The notes: generated by a model from the sequence alone, not told the origin. A DNA stretch of 64,000 nt from Sphingomonas panacis (GCF_001717955.1 NZ_CP014168.1:2699501-2763500); one strand, 5' to 3'; counted from the stretch's first letter, positions 27,494-35,890 are shown. Numbers and translations are program-made.

Positions 27494-29131
27494 ATGAGCA
27501 CGATCGACACGCGCAGCCACCAGATGTTCCCCACGCTCGACGCAGGCCAGATCGCGGTCGCGCGCCGGTTCGCGAGCGGGCCGGCACGGCACTTCGCGGC
27601 GGGTGAGGCGCTGTACGAGATCGGCGAGATCGGCGCGCCGGCCTGGCTGGTGCTCGACGGCACGATCGACGTGACCCGGCGTGACGGGCTTAACCGCGAA
27701 GCGACGATCACGGTGCATGACGCCGGCCAGTTCAGCGGCGAGGTGTCGCAGCTTTCGGGGCGGCCGACGATCGCCGCCGGGGTGGCGGGCGCGGACGGCT
27801 GCACCGCCCTGCCGTTCGACGCGGCGCATCTGCGCGCGCTGATGGTCGGATCGGCCGATCTCGGCGAGATCGTGATGCGCGCGCTGATCCTGCGCCGGGT
27901 CGGGCTGATCGAGGAGGGCGGGGCCGGATCGATTCTGATCGGCGCGCCGAACAGCCCCGAAGTCGTGCGGTTGCAGGGCTTCCTGACGCGCAACGGCTAT
28001 CCCAATCAGGTGCTCGACGCTGAATCGGACGAGGAGGGCCACGCGCTGGTCGAGCGGATCGGCGTGCTGCCCGAGGAATTGCCGCTGATGGTGTGCCCCA
28101 ACGGCACGATCCTCAAGCGGCCGACCGACACCGAGGCGGCGGCGTGCCTGGGCATGACCCCCAAGCTTGACCCCGAGAAGCTGTACGATGTGGCGATCGT
28201 CGGCGCCGGCCCGGCGGGGCTGGCGGCGGCGGTCTATGCTGCGTCCGAGGGGCTGGCGGTGGTGGTGCTCGACGAGCGCGCGACCGGCGGGCAGGCGGGT
28301 GCGTCGAGTAGAATCGAGAATTATCTCGGCTTTCCGACCGGCATTTCGGGGCGCGCGCTGGCGGGGCGTGCGTTCAATCAGGCGCTCAAGTTCGGGGCGG
28401 AAGTGGCGGTGCCGCTCGGTGTCGAGCGGCTCGATTGTGCCAAGACTCACGCCGCCGGCGATCCGCTCGGGCTGATGCTGACGGGCGGCGGCAGGATTCA
28501 GGCGCGCACGGTGATCGTCGCGAGCGGCGCGCGCTATCGCAAGCCGGCGATCGACAATCTCGCCACGTTCGACGGTGACGGGGTTTCGTACTGGGCGTCG
28601 CCGATCGAAGCGAAATTGTGCGAGGGCGAACGGATCGCGCTGGTCGGCGGCGGAAATTCGGCGGGACAGGCGGTGGTGTTCCTCGCCGGCAAGGTCAAGC
28701 ATCTCGACCTCGTCGTGCGGCGCGACCTGCGCGAGACGATGTCGCGCTATTTGATCGAGCGGATCGCCGCGCTTCCCAATGTGACGATCCATGTCGGCTC
28801 CGAGGTGGTCGGGCTGGAGGGGGACCATGCGAGCGGGCTGACCGCGGCGATCTTCCAGGACAAGGCGACCGGCGAGACGCGGCGCTGTCCGCTGCGGCAC
28901 CTGTTCCTGTTCATCGGCGCGGACCCCAACGCGGGCTGGGTGGAGGGCTGCGTCGAGACCGACGACAAGGGCTTCATCGTCACCGGCGGATCGTCGCTGC
29001 CGCTCCAGACCAGCCTGCCCGGCGTGTTCGCGATCGGCGACGTGCGGGCGGGATCGACCAAGCGAGTCGCGGCGGCGGTGGGCGAGGGCGCGGCGGTGGT
29101 GTCGCAGATCCACGCGTTGCTCGCCGAATGA
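27494..29131 (+). CDS. Cyclic-nucleotide-domain, thioredoxin-reductase-like flavoprotein without redox cysteines
   Basis: A 545-residue fusion. Residues 20-140 form a cNMP-binding beta-roll (RHFAAGEALYEIGEIGAPAW, then GQFSGEVSQLSGR). Residues 155-220 form a glutaredoxin-like fold (NSPEVVRLQGFLTRNGYPN). The rest is a thioredoxin-reductase-like module with FAD site VAIVGAGPAGLAAAVYA near 235 and NADPH site ALVGGGNSAGQAVVFL near 385. Where TrxR has Cys-x-x-Cys it reads YWASPIEAKL, and the glutaredoxin-like part also lacks its Cys. It therefore cannot do classical disulfide reduction. The stop overlaps the DUF1810 start. Confidence 0.88.
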   Translation: MSTIDTRSHQMFPTLDAGQIAVARRFASGPARHFAAGEALYEIGEIGAPAWLVLDGTIDVTRRDGLNREATITVHDAGQFSGEVSQLSGRPTIAAGVAGADGCTALPFDAAHLRALMVGSADLGEIVMRALILRRVGLIEEGGAGSILIGAPNSPEVVRLQGFLTRNGYPNQVLDAESDEEGHALVERIGVLPEELPLMVCPNGTILKRPTDTEAAACLGMTPKLDPEKLYDVAIVGAGPAGLAAAVYAASEGLAVVVLDERATGGQAGASSRIENYLGFPTGISGRALAGRAFNQALKFGAEVAVPLGVERLDCAKTHAAGDPLGLMLTGGGRIQARTVIVASGARYRKPAIDNLATFDGDGVSYWASPIEAKLCEGERIALVGGGNSAGQAVVFLAGKVKHLDLVVRRDLRETMSRYLIERIAALPNVTIHVGSEVVGLEGDHASGLTAAIFQDKATGETRRCPLRHLFLFIGADPNAGWVEGCVETDDKGFIVTGGSSLPLQTSLPGVFAIGDVRAGSTKRVAAAVGEGAAVVSQIHALLAE

Positions 29132-29547
29132 GCGACCCGTTCGATCTGGAGCGCTTTGTGGAGGCGCAAGCCGATGCCTATGCGACCGCGCTGGCAGAGG
29201 TACGGCGCGGCGCCAAGCGCAGCCATTGGATGTGGTTCGTGTTTCCGCAGATCGCCGGCTTGGGATCGAGCGGGATGGCGCGGCGCTATGCGATCCAGTC
29301 GATCGAGGAGGCGCGGGCGTATCTTGCGCATCCGGTGCTGGGCGGGCGGCTGCGCGAGATCACGGCGGCGTTGCAGGATCTGCCGCCGAGCGCGCCCGAG
29401 GCGGTATTCGGGGCGATCGACGCGGTGAAATTGCGGTCTTCGCTGACGTTGTTCGAGGCGGCGGGCGGGGGTGCGCTGTTCGGCGCGGCGCTCGATCGCT
29501 GGTATGGCGGGGAACGGGATACGGCGACTTTGGCGCGGATCGGGTAA
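29128..29547 (+). CDS. DUF1810 domain-containing protein
   Basis: A 139-residue protein that covers one DUF1810 domain: FDLERFVEAQADAYATALAE, SHWMWFVFPQIAGLGSS and YAIQSIEEARAYLAHPVLG, ending near DAVKLRSSLTLFE. The family is calpastatin-like by name only and has no proven role; distant members look like ADP-ribose-related folds. The start overlaps the stop of the flavoprotein gene (ATGA). Confidence 0.88.
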   Translation: MSDPFDLERFVEAQADAYATALAEVRRGAKRSHWMWFVFPQIAGLGSSGMARRYAIQSIEEARAYLAHPVLGGRLREITAALQDLPPSAPEAVFGAIDAVKLRSSLTLFEAAGGGALFGAALDRWYGGERDTATLARIG

Positions 29548-29549
29548 TG

Positions 29550-29636
29550 CGTCGCCCCGGCGGAGACCGGGGCCGTTGCGTGTTTTGCGCGCCGGTTGCC
29601 CCGAACGCAGCGGCCCCGGCCTTCGCCGGGGCGACG
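29550..29636. repeat. Intergenic palindromic repeat, family D
   Basis: CGTCGCCCCGGCGGAGACCG at the left is the inverse of CCTTCGCCGGGGCGACG at the right, with inner arms GGGGCCGTTGCGT / ACGCAGCGGCCCC. A related, longer copy is at 38643-38793. Confidence 0.75.
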
Positions 29637-29694
29637 GTCTGCGGCTTTCGCGTGCGTAAAGCTATGCTATCAGCCGCGCTTTGGGGAGGATGGC

Positions 29695-30165
29695 ATGACC
29701 CGATTGCGGATGCGCGATGCCACGATCGATGACCTGCCCGCGATCGTCGCGATGCTTGCCGACGATATCAAGGGCGCCGCGCGCGAGGATGCCAGCCTGC
29801 CGCTCGACCCCGGCTATCTTGCGGCGTTCGCGGCGATCACCGCGAACCCGGGGATGCGGCTTGTGGTGGCGGAGTTTGACGGGCGCGTCGTTGGCACGGC
29901 GCAGATCGCGGTGTTGCCCGGCCTGTCGCGCAAAGGCGCATCGCGCGGCTATCTGGAGGCGGTGCGGATCGCGGGCGATCTGCGCGGGCAGGGGCTGGGC
30001 GCGGAGCTGGTCAACTGGGCGGTCGAACAGTGCCGCGCGGCGGGGTGCGGGATGGTGCAGCTCACCACCCAGCGCGACCGGATCGACGCGCACCGCTTCT
30101 ACGAACGGCTCGGCTGGGAGCGCAGCCATATCGGTTACAAACTGCATTTGCAGGGTATCGCATGA
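29695..30165 (+). CDS. GNAT family N-acetyltransferase
   Basis: A 156-residue GNAT enzyme. The acetyl-CoA loop is RIAGDLRGQGLGAELVNWAV (R-x-x-G-x-G type), preceded by the beta-strand YLEAVRI and followed by YERLGWERSHIGYKL. GGAGGA lies 6 bases before the ATG at 29695. Substrate unknown. The stop overlaps the next GNAT gene by four bases, forming a chain with it and the ArsC-like gene. Confidence 0.9.
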   Translation: MTRLRMRDATIDDLPAIVAMLADDIKGAAREDASLPLDPGYLAAFAAITANPGMRLVVAEFDGRVVGTAQIAVLPGLSRKGASRGYLEAVRIAGDLRGQGLGAELVNWAVEQCRAAGCGMVQLTTQRDRIDAHRFYERLGWERSHIGYKLHLQGIA

Positions 30166-30584
30166 TCGACGAGGCGAGCGCAGCGGACGCGGCGGCGGTG
30201 GTCGCTTTGTGGCGCGCGTGCGGGCTGACGCGGCCGTGGAACGACCCGGATGCGGATTTCGCGCTGGCGCTGGCCACTCCGACCGCGACCGTGCTGGTGG
30301 CGCGCGAGGGGGCGGAGGTCAGCGGCAGCGCGATGGTCGGGTTCGACGGGCATCGCGGCTGGATCTATTATCTCGCCGTCGCGCCGGAACGGCAGCGCGG
30401 TGGACTTGGCCGGGCGCTGATGGCGGCGGCGGAGGCGTGGCTTGCCGCGCGCGGTGTGCCCAAGGTTCAGTTGATGGTGCGCGAGGGCAATACGGCGGCG
30501 CTCGGGTTTTACGATGCGCTTGGGCTGGAACGGCAGGACGTTGTGGTCCTGGGGCGCTTTCTTGAGGGTGATGCGACACGATGA
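30162..30584 (+). CDS. GNAT family acetyltransferase (YpeA type)
   Basis: A 140-residue single-domain GNAT protein. The start IDEASAADAAAVVALWRACG and RPWNDPDADF block match the YpeA group. The acetyl-CoA site is AVAPERQRGGLGRALMAAAE, followed by NTAALGFYDALGLE. Substrate unknown. It overlaps the genes on both sides by four bases, so the three are co-translated. Confidence 0.9.
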   Translation: MIDEASAADAAAVVALWRACGLTRPWNDPDADFALALATPTATVLVAREGAEVSGSAMVGFDGHRGWIYYLAVAPERQRGGLGRALMAAAEAWLAARGVPKVQLMVREGNTAALGFYDALGLERQDVVVLGRFLEGDATR

Positions 30585-30928
30585 CGACGCTGTACGGTAT
30601 CCGCAATTGCGACGCGATGAAGAAGGCGTGGACGTGGCTCGACGCGCATGGCGTCGCCTACACGTTTCACGATTACAAGAAGGCTGGGATCGACCGGGCG
30701 ACGCTTGAGCGCTGGGCCGATGTGCTTGGCTGGGAGACGCTGCTCAACCGGGCGGGGACGACGTTCCGCAAGCTGCCCGAGGCGGACAAGGTGGATCTGG
30801 GCCGCGACAAGGCGATCGACTTGATGATCGCGCAGCCGTCGATGATCAAGCGGCCGGTGCTGGAGAGCGGCGCGACGCTGCTGGCGGGGTTCAAGCCCGA
30901 GGTTTACGCAGGCGCCGGGCTGAGCTGA
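30581..30928 (+). CDS. ArsC/Spx-family protein (YffB type)
   Basis: A 115-residue ArsC-fold protein. It begins TTLYGIRNCDAMKKAWTWLD, with the single active-site Cys10 followed by Asp and Lys, as in YffB. YffB-like members interact with glutathione and are not proven arsenate reductases. The middle matches ERWADVLGWETLLNRAGTTF. It is the last gene of the GNAT-GNAT-ArsC chain, and its end is convergent with the kinase-like gene. Confidence 0.9.
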   Translation: MTTLYGIRNCDAMKKAWTWLDAHGVAYTFHDYKKAGIDRATLERWADVLGWETLLNRAGTTFRKLPEADKVDLGRDKAIDLMIAQPSMIKRPVLESGATLLAGFKPEVYAGAGLS

Positions 30929-30950
30929 CCGTCCCCGCGCGCGGGGAGCA

Positions 30951-32306
30951 TCAGGCGGCGGGTAACGTCAGCACGAAGCGCGCGCCGTGTCCGGGCGCGC
31001 TGTCGACGGTGATCTCGCCGCCCATCGCGCGCGCGAGCCGCCGCGCGATGTACAGGCCAAGGCCGCTGCCGCCGGGCTCGCGTGGATCGACGCGTTCGAA
31101 CTTCTCGAAGATGCGCGCCTGATCCGCCTCGGCGATGCCCTTGCCCTGATCGGCGACGATGACGGCCGCGACCGCGCCCTCGCGCTCGGCGCGGACCCAG
31201 ATCACCCCGCCCTCGGGCGAGTAGCGCACCGCATTGCCGATCAGGTTGACGAGGATCTGCAACACGCGGCGGAACTCGCCATGCGCGGGGAGCGCCTCGC
31301 CGAGCGCGGGCTTTTCGATCCGCACCTTCGAATCGGCCGCGCGCACCGCGAGCAGGCCAGCCGCTCGGCGCGCGAGATCGGCGATGTCGATCGGCTCGAC
31401 CGCGACGTGGAAGTCGGGCCGTTCGATCGCCTGCAGATCGACGAGATCGTCGACCAGCCCGATCAGATGCCGCGCGGCGCTGGCGATGTCGGCGGCATAT
31501 TCGGCGTAATCCTGCCGCAGCGGCCCGTCCGACTGGGCGTTGATGCTGTCGGCATTGGCGATGATCCGCCCGAGCGGGGCGCGAAGCGCGGTGTCGAGAC
31601 GTGCCGCGAACGCGCCGCCGGCATCGTCGATGGTTTGCGCGCTGTCGGGACGCTCGACCGTCACCGCGCCGATGAAGCCGACGAACTCGCCGCGAATATT
31701 GTTGCGTGGCGAAGCGGCGAGGCGAAGCGGCTCGCCGGTCGCGCGCAGCCGCGCGGGCTGGTCCTCGAACCGCTCGCGCATCGCGAGGCCACCGAGGATC
31801 GGGAAGCCGCCGGTCTCGTCCCCACCGAGCAGGAACAAGGTGGTGAGCGGCTGCCCGAGCAGCGAATCGGCATCGAAACCGTGGCGCGTGCCGACATCGG
31901 GGGTGAGAAAGGTCAGCCGCAGCGCCGCGTCGGTCTCCCAGCGCCAGTCGGCGTCGGCAGCGAGCGCGGCGTGTTCCGCCTCGCCGCTGGTGGCGGGTGC
32001 GGTCCAGGCCGGGCGGCCGCTCCAGCCGGTGATGGTGAGCGAAACGCCCGCCGCGCCCGGCTCGGCGCGTACCCACAATTGCAGATCGTCCGCCCCGTCC
32101 GCCGCGACCACGCCGCGCGAGACGAGAATGCCGAGCCGCTGCGCGAGCCGCGCCAGCCGCGCGAGTTGCGGCACCGCCAGCGGTTCGCCGAGCGCACCGC
32201 CGGCGCGCGCGTTGAGATCGTTCAGCCGCTGGTCGGCCGAGATCAGCCGCCCGTCGGGACCGACGAGGCCACGCACCAGCGGCAGCACCGGCTCGTGCGC
32301 GCTCAT
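30951..32306 (-). CDS. PAS-containing histidine-kinase-like protein lacking the phospho-histidine
   Basis: A 451-residue soluble protein. A PAS-like region spans about 120-220 (DADWRWETDAALRLTFLTPD). The dimerisation helix region has LDTALRAPLGRIIANADS where kinases have SHELRTPL, so the phospho-acceptor His is Thr near residue 239. The ATPase domain is intact: N-box LVNLIGNAVRYS, G1 DQGKGI, F-box IFEKFERVD and G2 GSGLGLYIARRLA. It may bind ATP without autophosphorylating on the usual residue, or act as a scaffold or phosphatase. The ATG at 32306 overlaps the DUF2336 stop by four bases. Confidence 0.87.
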   Translation of the reverse strand: MSAHEPVLPLVRGLVGPDGRLISADQRLNDLNARAGGALGEPLAVPQLARLARLAQRLGILVSRGVVAADGADDLQLWVRAEPGAAGVSLTITGWSGRPAWTAPATSGEAEHAALAADADWRWETDAALRLTFLTPDVGTRHGFDADSLLGQPLTTLFLLGGDETGGFPILGGLAMRERFEDQPARLRATGEPLRLAASPRNNIRGEFVGFIGAVTVERPDSAQTIDDAGGAFAARLDTALRAPLGRIIANADSINAQSDGPLRQDYAEYAADIASAARHLIGLVDDLVDLQAIERPDFHVAVEPIDIADLARRAAGLLAVRAADSKVRIEKPALGEALPAHGEFRRVLQILVNLIGNAVRYSPEGGVIWVRAEREGAVAAVIVADQGKGIAEADQARIFEKFERVDPREPGGSGLGLYIARRLARAMGGEITVDSAPGHGARFVLTLPAA

Positions 32307-33403
32307 GCCCGTACCCCACGCGCGACGGCGAGCATCGCGGCGCGATAGTCCGGGGGAAGCAGCAGCGGCGTGATCGCTACGCGGGCCTGCTCTGGCGCGA
32401 TCGCGGCGATGCTGTCGAGCGTGTCGGCGAAATGCTCGATGTCGCGGCGCGGATCGGCTTCGCACAGCGCCAGCCCGATATGGGCGATCGCGGTGCGGTC
32501 CAGTTCCAGCGCGCGCAGCACCAGCCACAGCCGCTCGGCATCGGGATCGAGCACGAGATCGCGCACGTCGCCATAGCCGAGGCCGAGCGCATGGCCGAGC
32601 AGGGCGATGAACAGCGACAGCCGCTGGTCGGCGAGCGCGTCGGTCAGCAACGCGGTGAGTTCCTCCGCGCGCGCGTCGAGCGCGGCGGCGAGGCGAGTCG
32701 ACGCCGCTTCGAGTCCGTCGCTTTCGTCATGTGCGGCGATGCTGCGCTGCGCCGCTTCGGCGAGCGCGCGGTCGAGCGCGTCGATATCGCCGGCGGCGAC
32801 GTCGCGGAGCGCGGCGGCGACCCACCATATCAGCCGGCGGTGGATTGCAGCCGGGAGATCGGTGCGCAGTGTCGTCCCGGTGACGATCGGCGCCTTGCGG
32901 TGAGCCTCAGCGGCGAGCAGCGCGACGGCACCGCGCGCGATTCGCTGATCGGGGTCGCGTGACAGGCGCGCGAGCAGGCTCGGCTGATCGGCACGGTCGG
33001 GCGGTTCGATCGGCAACGCGTCGGCGATCAGTCCCTGCCGCACGCGCCCGATCAGCTCGTGCATCAGCTCGGGATCGCGCAGCAACCCGGCCGCGCGCAG
33101 GCGATCGAGCGCGGGCACGCCGTCTGCGATCAGCCCGGCAAGCTGCGGCAGCGCGCGCGCGGTGAGCAGGCGGGCGGCATGCGCGCGAATCGTGGTTTCG
33201 AGCCCGCCGACCAACGATTCGAGCGTGACCGCGAGCGCTGCCCGCGCGCGATCGTCGAGCCGGCCGTCATCGCCGAGGAAGGCATCGTCGATCGCGGTGG
33301 CGAGCCGGCGATCGGCACGCAGATCCGCAGCCGCCGCGCGCGCGAGCAGCGTGGGGGCGGCAGGCCGGCCGCCGGTCTTCGGATCGCGATCGCTGATCGA
33401 CAT
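32303..33403 (-). CDS. DUF2336 domain-containing protein
   Basis: A 366-residue, almost all-helical protein of the alphaproteobacterial DUF2336 family. Helical repeats are visible (TLLARAAAADLRADRRLATA, DRARAALAVTLESLVGGLET, LSLFIALLGHALGLGYGDV). There is no enzyme motif or membrane segment. The gene is translationally coupled to the kinase-like gene downstream. A near-consensus CtrA box lies 25 bases upstream of the start. Such proteins are commonly found beside signalling genes, but the function is unknown. Confidence 0.85.
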   Translation of the reverse strand: MSISDRDPKTGGRPAAPTLLARAAAADLRADRRLATAIDDAFLGDDGRLDDRARAALAVTLESLVGGLETTIRAHAARLLTARALPQLAGLIADGVPALDRLRAAGLLRDPELMHELIGRVRQGLIADALPIEPPDRADQPSLLARLSRDPDQRIARGAVALLAAEAHRKAPIVTGTTLRTDLPAAIHRRLIWWVAAALRDVAAGDIDALDRALAEAAQRSIAAHDESDGLEAASTRLAAALDARAEELTALLTDALADQRLSLFIALLGHALGLGYGDVRDLVLDPDAERLWLVLRALELDRTAIAHIGLALCEADPRRDIEHFADTLDSIAAIAPEQARVAITPLLLPPDYRAAMLAVARGVRA

Positions 33404-33427
33404 GACCGCATGCGTAGCGCGGTATCG

Positions 33428-33442
33428 TTAAGACTGGCCTAA
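33428..33442. promoter_or_regulatory. Near-consensus CtrA box upstream of the DUF2336 gene
   Basis: TTAA-N7-CTAA, with the same single mismatch as the site upstream of ctrA, sits between the membrane-protein gene and DUF2336. Its last four bases overlap the TAG stop of the former. If used, it puts DUF2336 and the kinase-like protein under CtrA. Confidence 0.5.
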
Positions 33443-34599
33443 GGATTTTCGATCAGCGTTTCGATCGCGACGGCGAGAGTCACGGCGGCATAGAGGCCGG
33501 CGACGCCGAGCGCGACGAGCGGATAGCCGAACAGCGCGAAGGGTAGCATCACGATCGGCGCGGCGGTGAGGCTCGACCACCAGCGTCGCGGCCAGGTGGC
33601 GAGCGCGATCCGCTCGACCAGACCCCCGGCGACCAGCGCGCCGATCGCCAACGCCCAGCCGAGCGCGACATGCGTGGCATTGCCGACCGCGAGCAGGCTC
33701 GCCGCCGCCAGCCCCGGCGCCGCGACCGCCAGCACGCGCGCCGGCAGCGCCTCGTCGCGCAGCCACGCGAGCGTGTGGGCGATCGTCGCGAGCAGCATCG
33801 CCGCGAGCAGCACCACGAGCCCGATCGCCGGCCACCCCGACAGGATCGCACCCAATCCGCCCAGCCCGGCGACACCCGCACCGAGGCTGAACGCCCAGCT
33901 CGGCGCTGAGCGCGCGAGCAAGGGCGGCAACAGCAGCCGCGAGGGCAGCGCGGTGGCGTAGCGATCCGCCCAGCGCTCGGGCTGCGCCATCAGCGTCGCG
34001 ACGATGGCATTGCCCCAGCGCGCCAGCGCCTGCGAGTCGCGTTCGATGCCGTGAGTCGGTTCGGCGCTCTTGGGCAGACGGACCTGGCGTGCGCCCGATT
34101 GCGCGACGATGCGCAGCAAGGTCGACTGGAAATCATAATCGTGCGGCATCGCCGCGACATCCTTGATCCGCGCGACCTCGATCAGCGCGAGGCCGGCCCA
34201 GGCGGTCGAGACGCCGATCCGCTCGAACCTATCGTCGCCGTCATCGGTGACGAGGAGGGTGTCGCCGCGTTCGGCGGCGAGCAGCGATACCGTGTCGCCG
34301 GTCGTGACCACGCCGTCCGCCACCACCGCCACGCGCGCGAGCGGGTGGAGCTTCTCGACCGCTTCGGTCGCGGTGCGGACCGCGTCGACGGTGACGCCGC
34401 GCCGCCCGATCCGGCTGATCGCGCCGAGCAGCCCCGGCGTCATCCGCGCCACCGCCAGCACGATCTGAGTCGCGCCGGCCGCGATCAGCAGCCGCGCCTG
34501 GAATTCGATGAGCGTCAGTCCGCCGAACGGCAGCGTCTCCGCCAGCGTTCCCGCACGATCCTCGGCATCTTCCGTCGCAAAAATCAGGCCCGCCAGCAT
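33439..34599 (-). CDS. Membrane protein with nucleotidyltransferase-like N-terminal domain
   Basis: A 386-residue protein I do not recognise as a named family. Residues 1-200 read like a MobA/GlmU-type nucleotidyltransferase fold (LAETLPFGGLTLIEFQARLL, AAGATQIVLAV, VVADGVV, GDTLLVTDD, AWAGLALIE), but without the GGxGTR-type loop. Residues 220-386 hold about six membrane segments (LGGLGAILSGWPAIGLVVLL, AIGALVAGGLVERIAL, MLPFALFGYPLVALG). The order recalls nucleotidyltransferase fused to CDP-alcohol phosphatidyltransferase, but the DGxxAR motif of the latter is missing. It is 35 bases upstream of DUF2336. The IS lies 85 bases before its start. Confidence 0.7.
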   Translation of the reverse strand: MLAGLIFATEDAEDRAGTLAETLPFGGLTLIEFQARLLIAAGATQIVLAVARMTPGLLGAISRIGRRGVTVDAVRTATEAVEKLHPLARVAVVADGVVTTGDTVSLLAAERGDTLLVTDDGDDRFERIGVSTAWAGLALIEVARIKDVAAMPHDYDFQSTLLRIVAQSGARQVRLPKSAEPTHGIERDSQALARWGNAIVATLMAQPERWADRYATALPSRLLLPPLLARSAPSWAFSLGAGVAGLGGLGAILSGWPAIGLVVLLAAMLLATIAHTLAWLRDEALPARVLAVAAPGLAAASLLAVGNATHVALGWALAIGALVAGGLVERIALATWPRRWWSSLTAAPIVMLPFALFGYPLVALGVAGLYAAVTLAVAIETLIENP

Positions 34600-34675
34600 C
34601 GGGGGCCATTAGTCGGAGTTGCCGGCAAAGGCAAAGGTGATGCGGAAACGTGCCGTTTGCGACATTCTCCCCTCC

Positions 34676-34684
34676 CTTCCAGGG
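34676..34684. repeat. Left 9-bp target-site duplication of the IS
   Basis: CTTCCAGGG flanks the IS on the left and again on the right at 35882-35890. It is part of the palindrome CCCTCCC-TTCC-AGGGAGGGG that was split by insertion. Confidence 0.8.
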
Positions 34685-35881
34685 CAGGGGAATCGCATTT
34701 GGCGATGAGAGGGCTATCCAAGTTTGATAGATTGGATTCTGTAGTCTCTCCTGGGTTGCCGGGGAGATTGGTATGCGCGGGTTCCGTGAGGTGTTCGATG
34801 TCGTGCCGGACCCACGACGTTCGAACAGCAGCCATGCTTTGCCGGATATCTTGCTGATCGCGTTCGCCGCGCTGCTGTGTGGGGCCGAGACATGCGTCGA
34901 TATCGCCGAGTTCGGCGAGGCGAAGCGGGACTGTCTTGGCCAGTTCCTGAAGCTGGATCATGGAACGCCGAGCCACGACACGTTCAGCCGGGTCTTTCGC
35001 ACGCTCGATCCGCCGTCGTTCGAGCGGGCGTTTCAGCGCTTCGTCAGTGCTTTTGCCGCAACGCTGGAGCGCCAGGGGATCGCCGGGCCAATCATTGCCA
35101 TCGACGGCAAGTCGTTGCGGGGGGCCGTCGATAGCGCGCGCCGCACCATGCCTTTGCATCTGGTGAGCGCCTGGGCGGCCGATCATCGGCTGGTGCTGAG
35201 CCAGTGCCGCGCGCATAATCGCAGCGAAGTCACCGCGGCCCGCGAGATCATCGCCCTGCTCGACCTGACCGGCTGTACGGTTACCGCCGATGCGCTGCAT
35301 GCCAGCCGCCGGACGGTCTCGGCGATACGGGCGCGCGGTGGCGACTATGCTCTGATCATCAAAGGCAATCGCGGACCGCTGCACGCCGCGATCCGGGATC
35401 TGCTCGCCGATCCCGACGCCGCACAGGCTGCCAGCACCAGCGAGACCGCGCATGGCAGATACGAAGAGCGGCGGGCATGGGTCGTCCCCGCGCCCGCCGA
35501 CTGGGCCGATCGATATGGCTTCGAGGGTCTGGGCGCCATCGTGCGGATCGACAGTCTGCGCCGCGTCAAAGGCGAGGAGCAAACCGACACCCGCTATGCC
35601 ATCCTCTCCCGCTTCCTGCCGCCGCGCGAGGCGCTTCGGGTGATCAGGGCACACTGGACGATCGAGAATCAGCAACACTGGCTGCTCGATGTCGCCTTCG
35701 GCGAAGATCGCATCCACACCCGATCCGATCACTGCGCCGAAAACCTCGCCCTCCTGCGAAGGCTCGCCCTCAACCTTCTCCAGCACGATCCAAGAAAGCT
35801 TTCCATCCGCGCCAAAATCAAACGCGCCGGATGGGATGACCACTACCTCGCAACCCTCCTCCGCCAAATGCGATAGCCCTG
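34685..35881 (+). mobile_element. Complete ISAs1-family insertion sequence, 1197 bp
   Basis: Imperfect terminal inverted repeats are visible. The left end is CAGGGGAATCGCATTTGGCG and the right end read inward is CAGGGCTATCGCATTTGGCG, with only two differences in 20 bases. A perfect 9-base duplication flanks the element, and a full transposase gene lies inside. Intact repeats, duplication and reading frame point to recent insertion. The target is a family C palindromic repeat, whose two halves remain on each side. Confidence 0.9.
34773..35876 (+). CDS. ISAs1-family transposase
   Basis: A 367-residue DDE transposase, full length for ISAs1. The N-terminal DUF4277-like/DDE_Tnp_1-associated region has FDVVPDPRRSNSSHALPDIL, LIAFAALLCGAETCVDIAEF and HGTPSHDTFSRVFRTLDP. 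Catalytic acidic residues are likely in IAIDGKSLRG, TVTADALHAS and the late segment AHWTIENQQHWLLDVAFGED. It ends five bases before the right end of the element. No frameshift or stop is present, so it should be active. Confidence 0.95.
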   Translation: MRGFREVFDVVPDPRRSNSSHALPDILLIAFAALLCGAETCVDIAEFGEAKRDCLGQFLKLDHGTPSHDTFSRVFRTLDPPSFERAFQRFVSAFAATLERQGIAGPIIAIDGKSLRGAVDSARRTMPLHLVSAWAADHRLVLSQCRAHNRSEVTAAREIIALLDLTGCTVTADALHASRRTVSAIRARGGDYALIIKGNRGPLHAAIRDLLADPDAAQAASTSETAHGRYEERRAWVVPAPADWADRYGFEGLGAIVRIDSLRRVKGEEQTDTRYAILSRFLPPREALRVIRAHWTIENQQHWLLDVAFGEDRIHTRSDHCAENLALLRRLALNLLQHDPRKLSIRAKIKRAGWDDHYLATLLRQMR

Positions 35882-35890
35882 CTTCCAGGG
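35882..35890. repeat. Right 9-bp target-site duplication of the IS
   Basis: CTTCCAGGG, identical to 34676-34684. The following AGGGGAG completes the palindrome arm. Confidence 0.8.
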
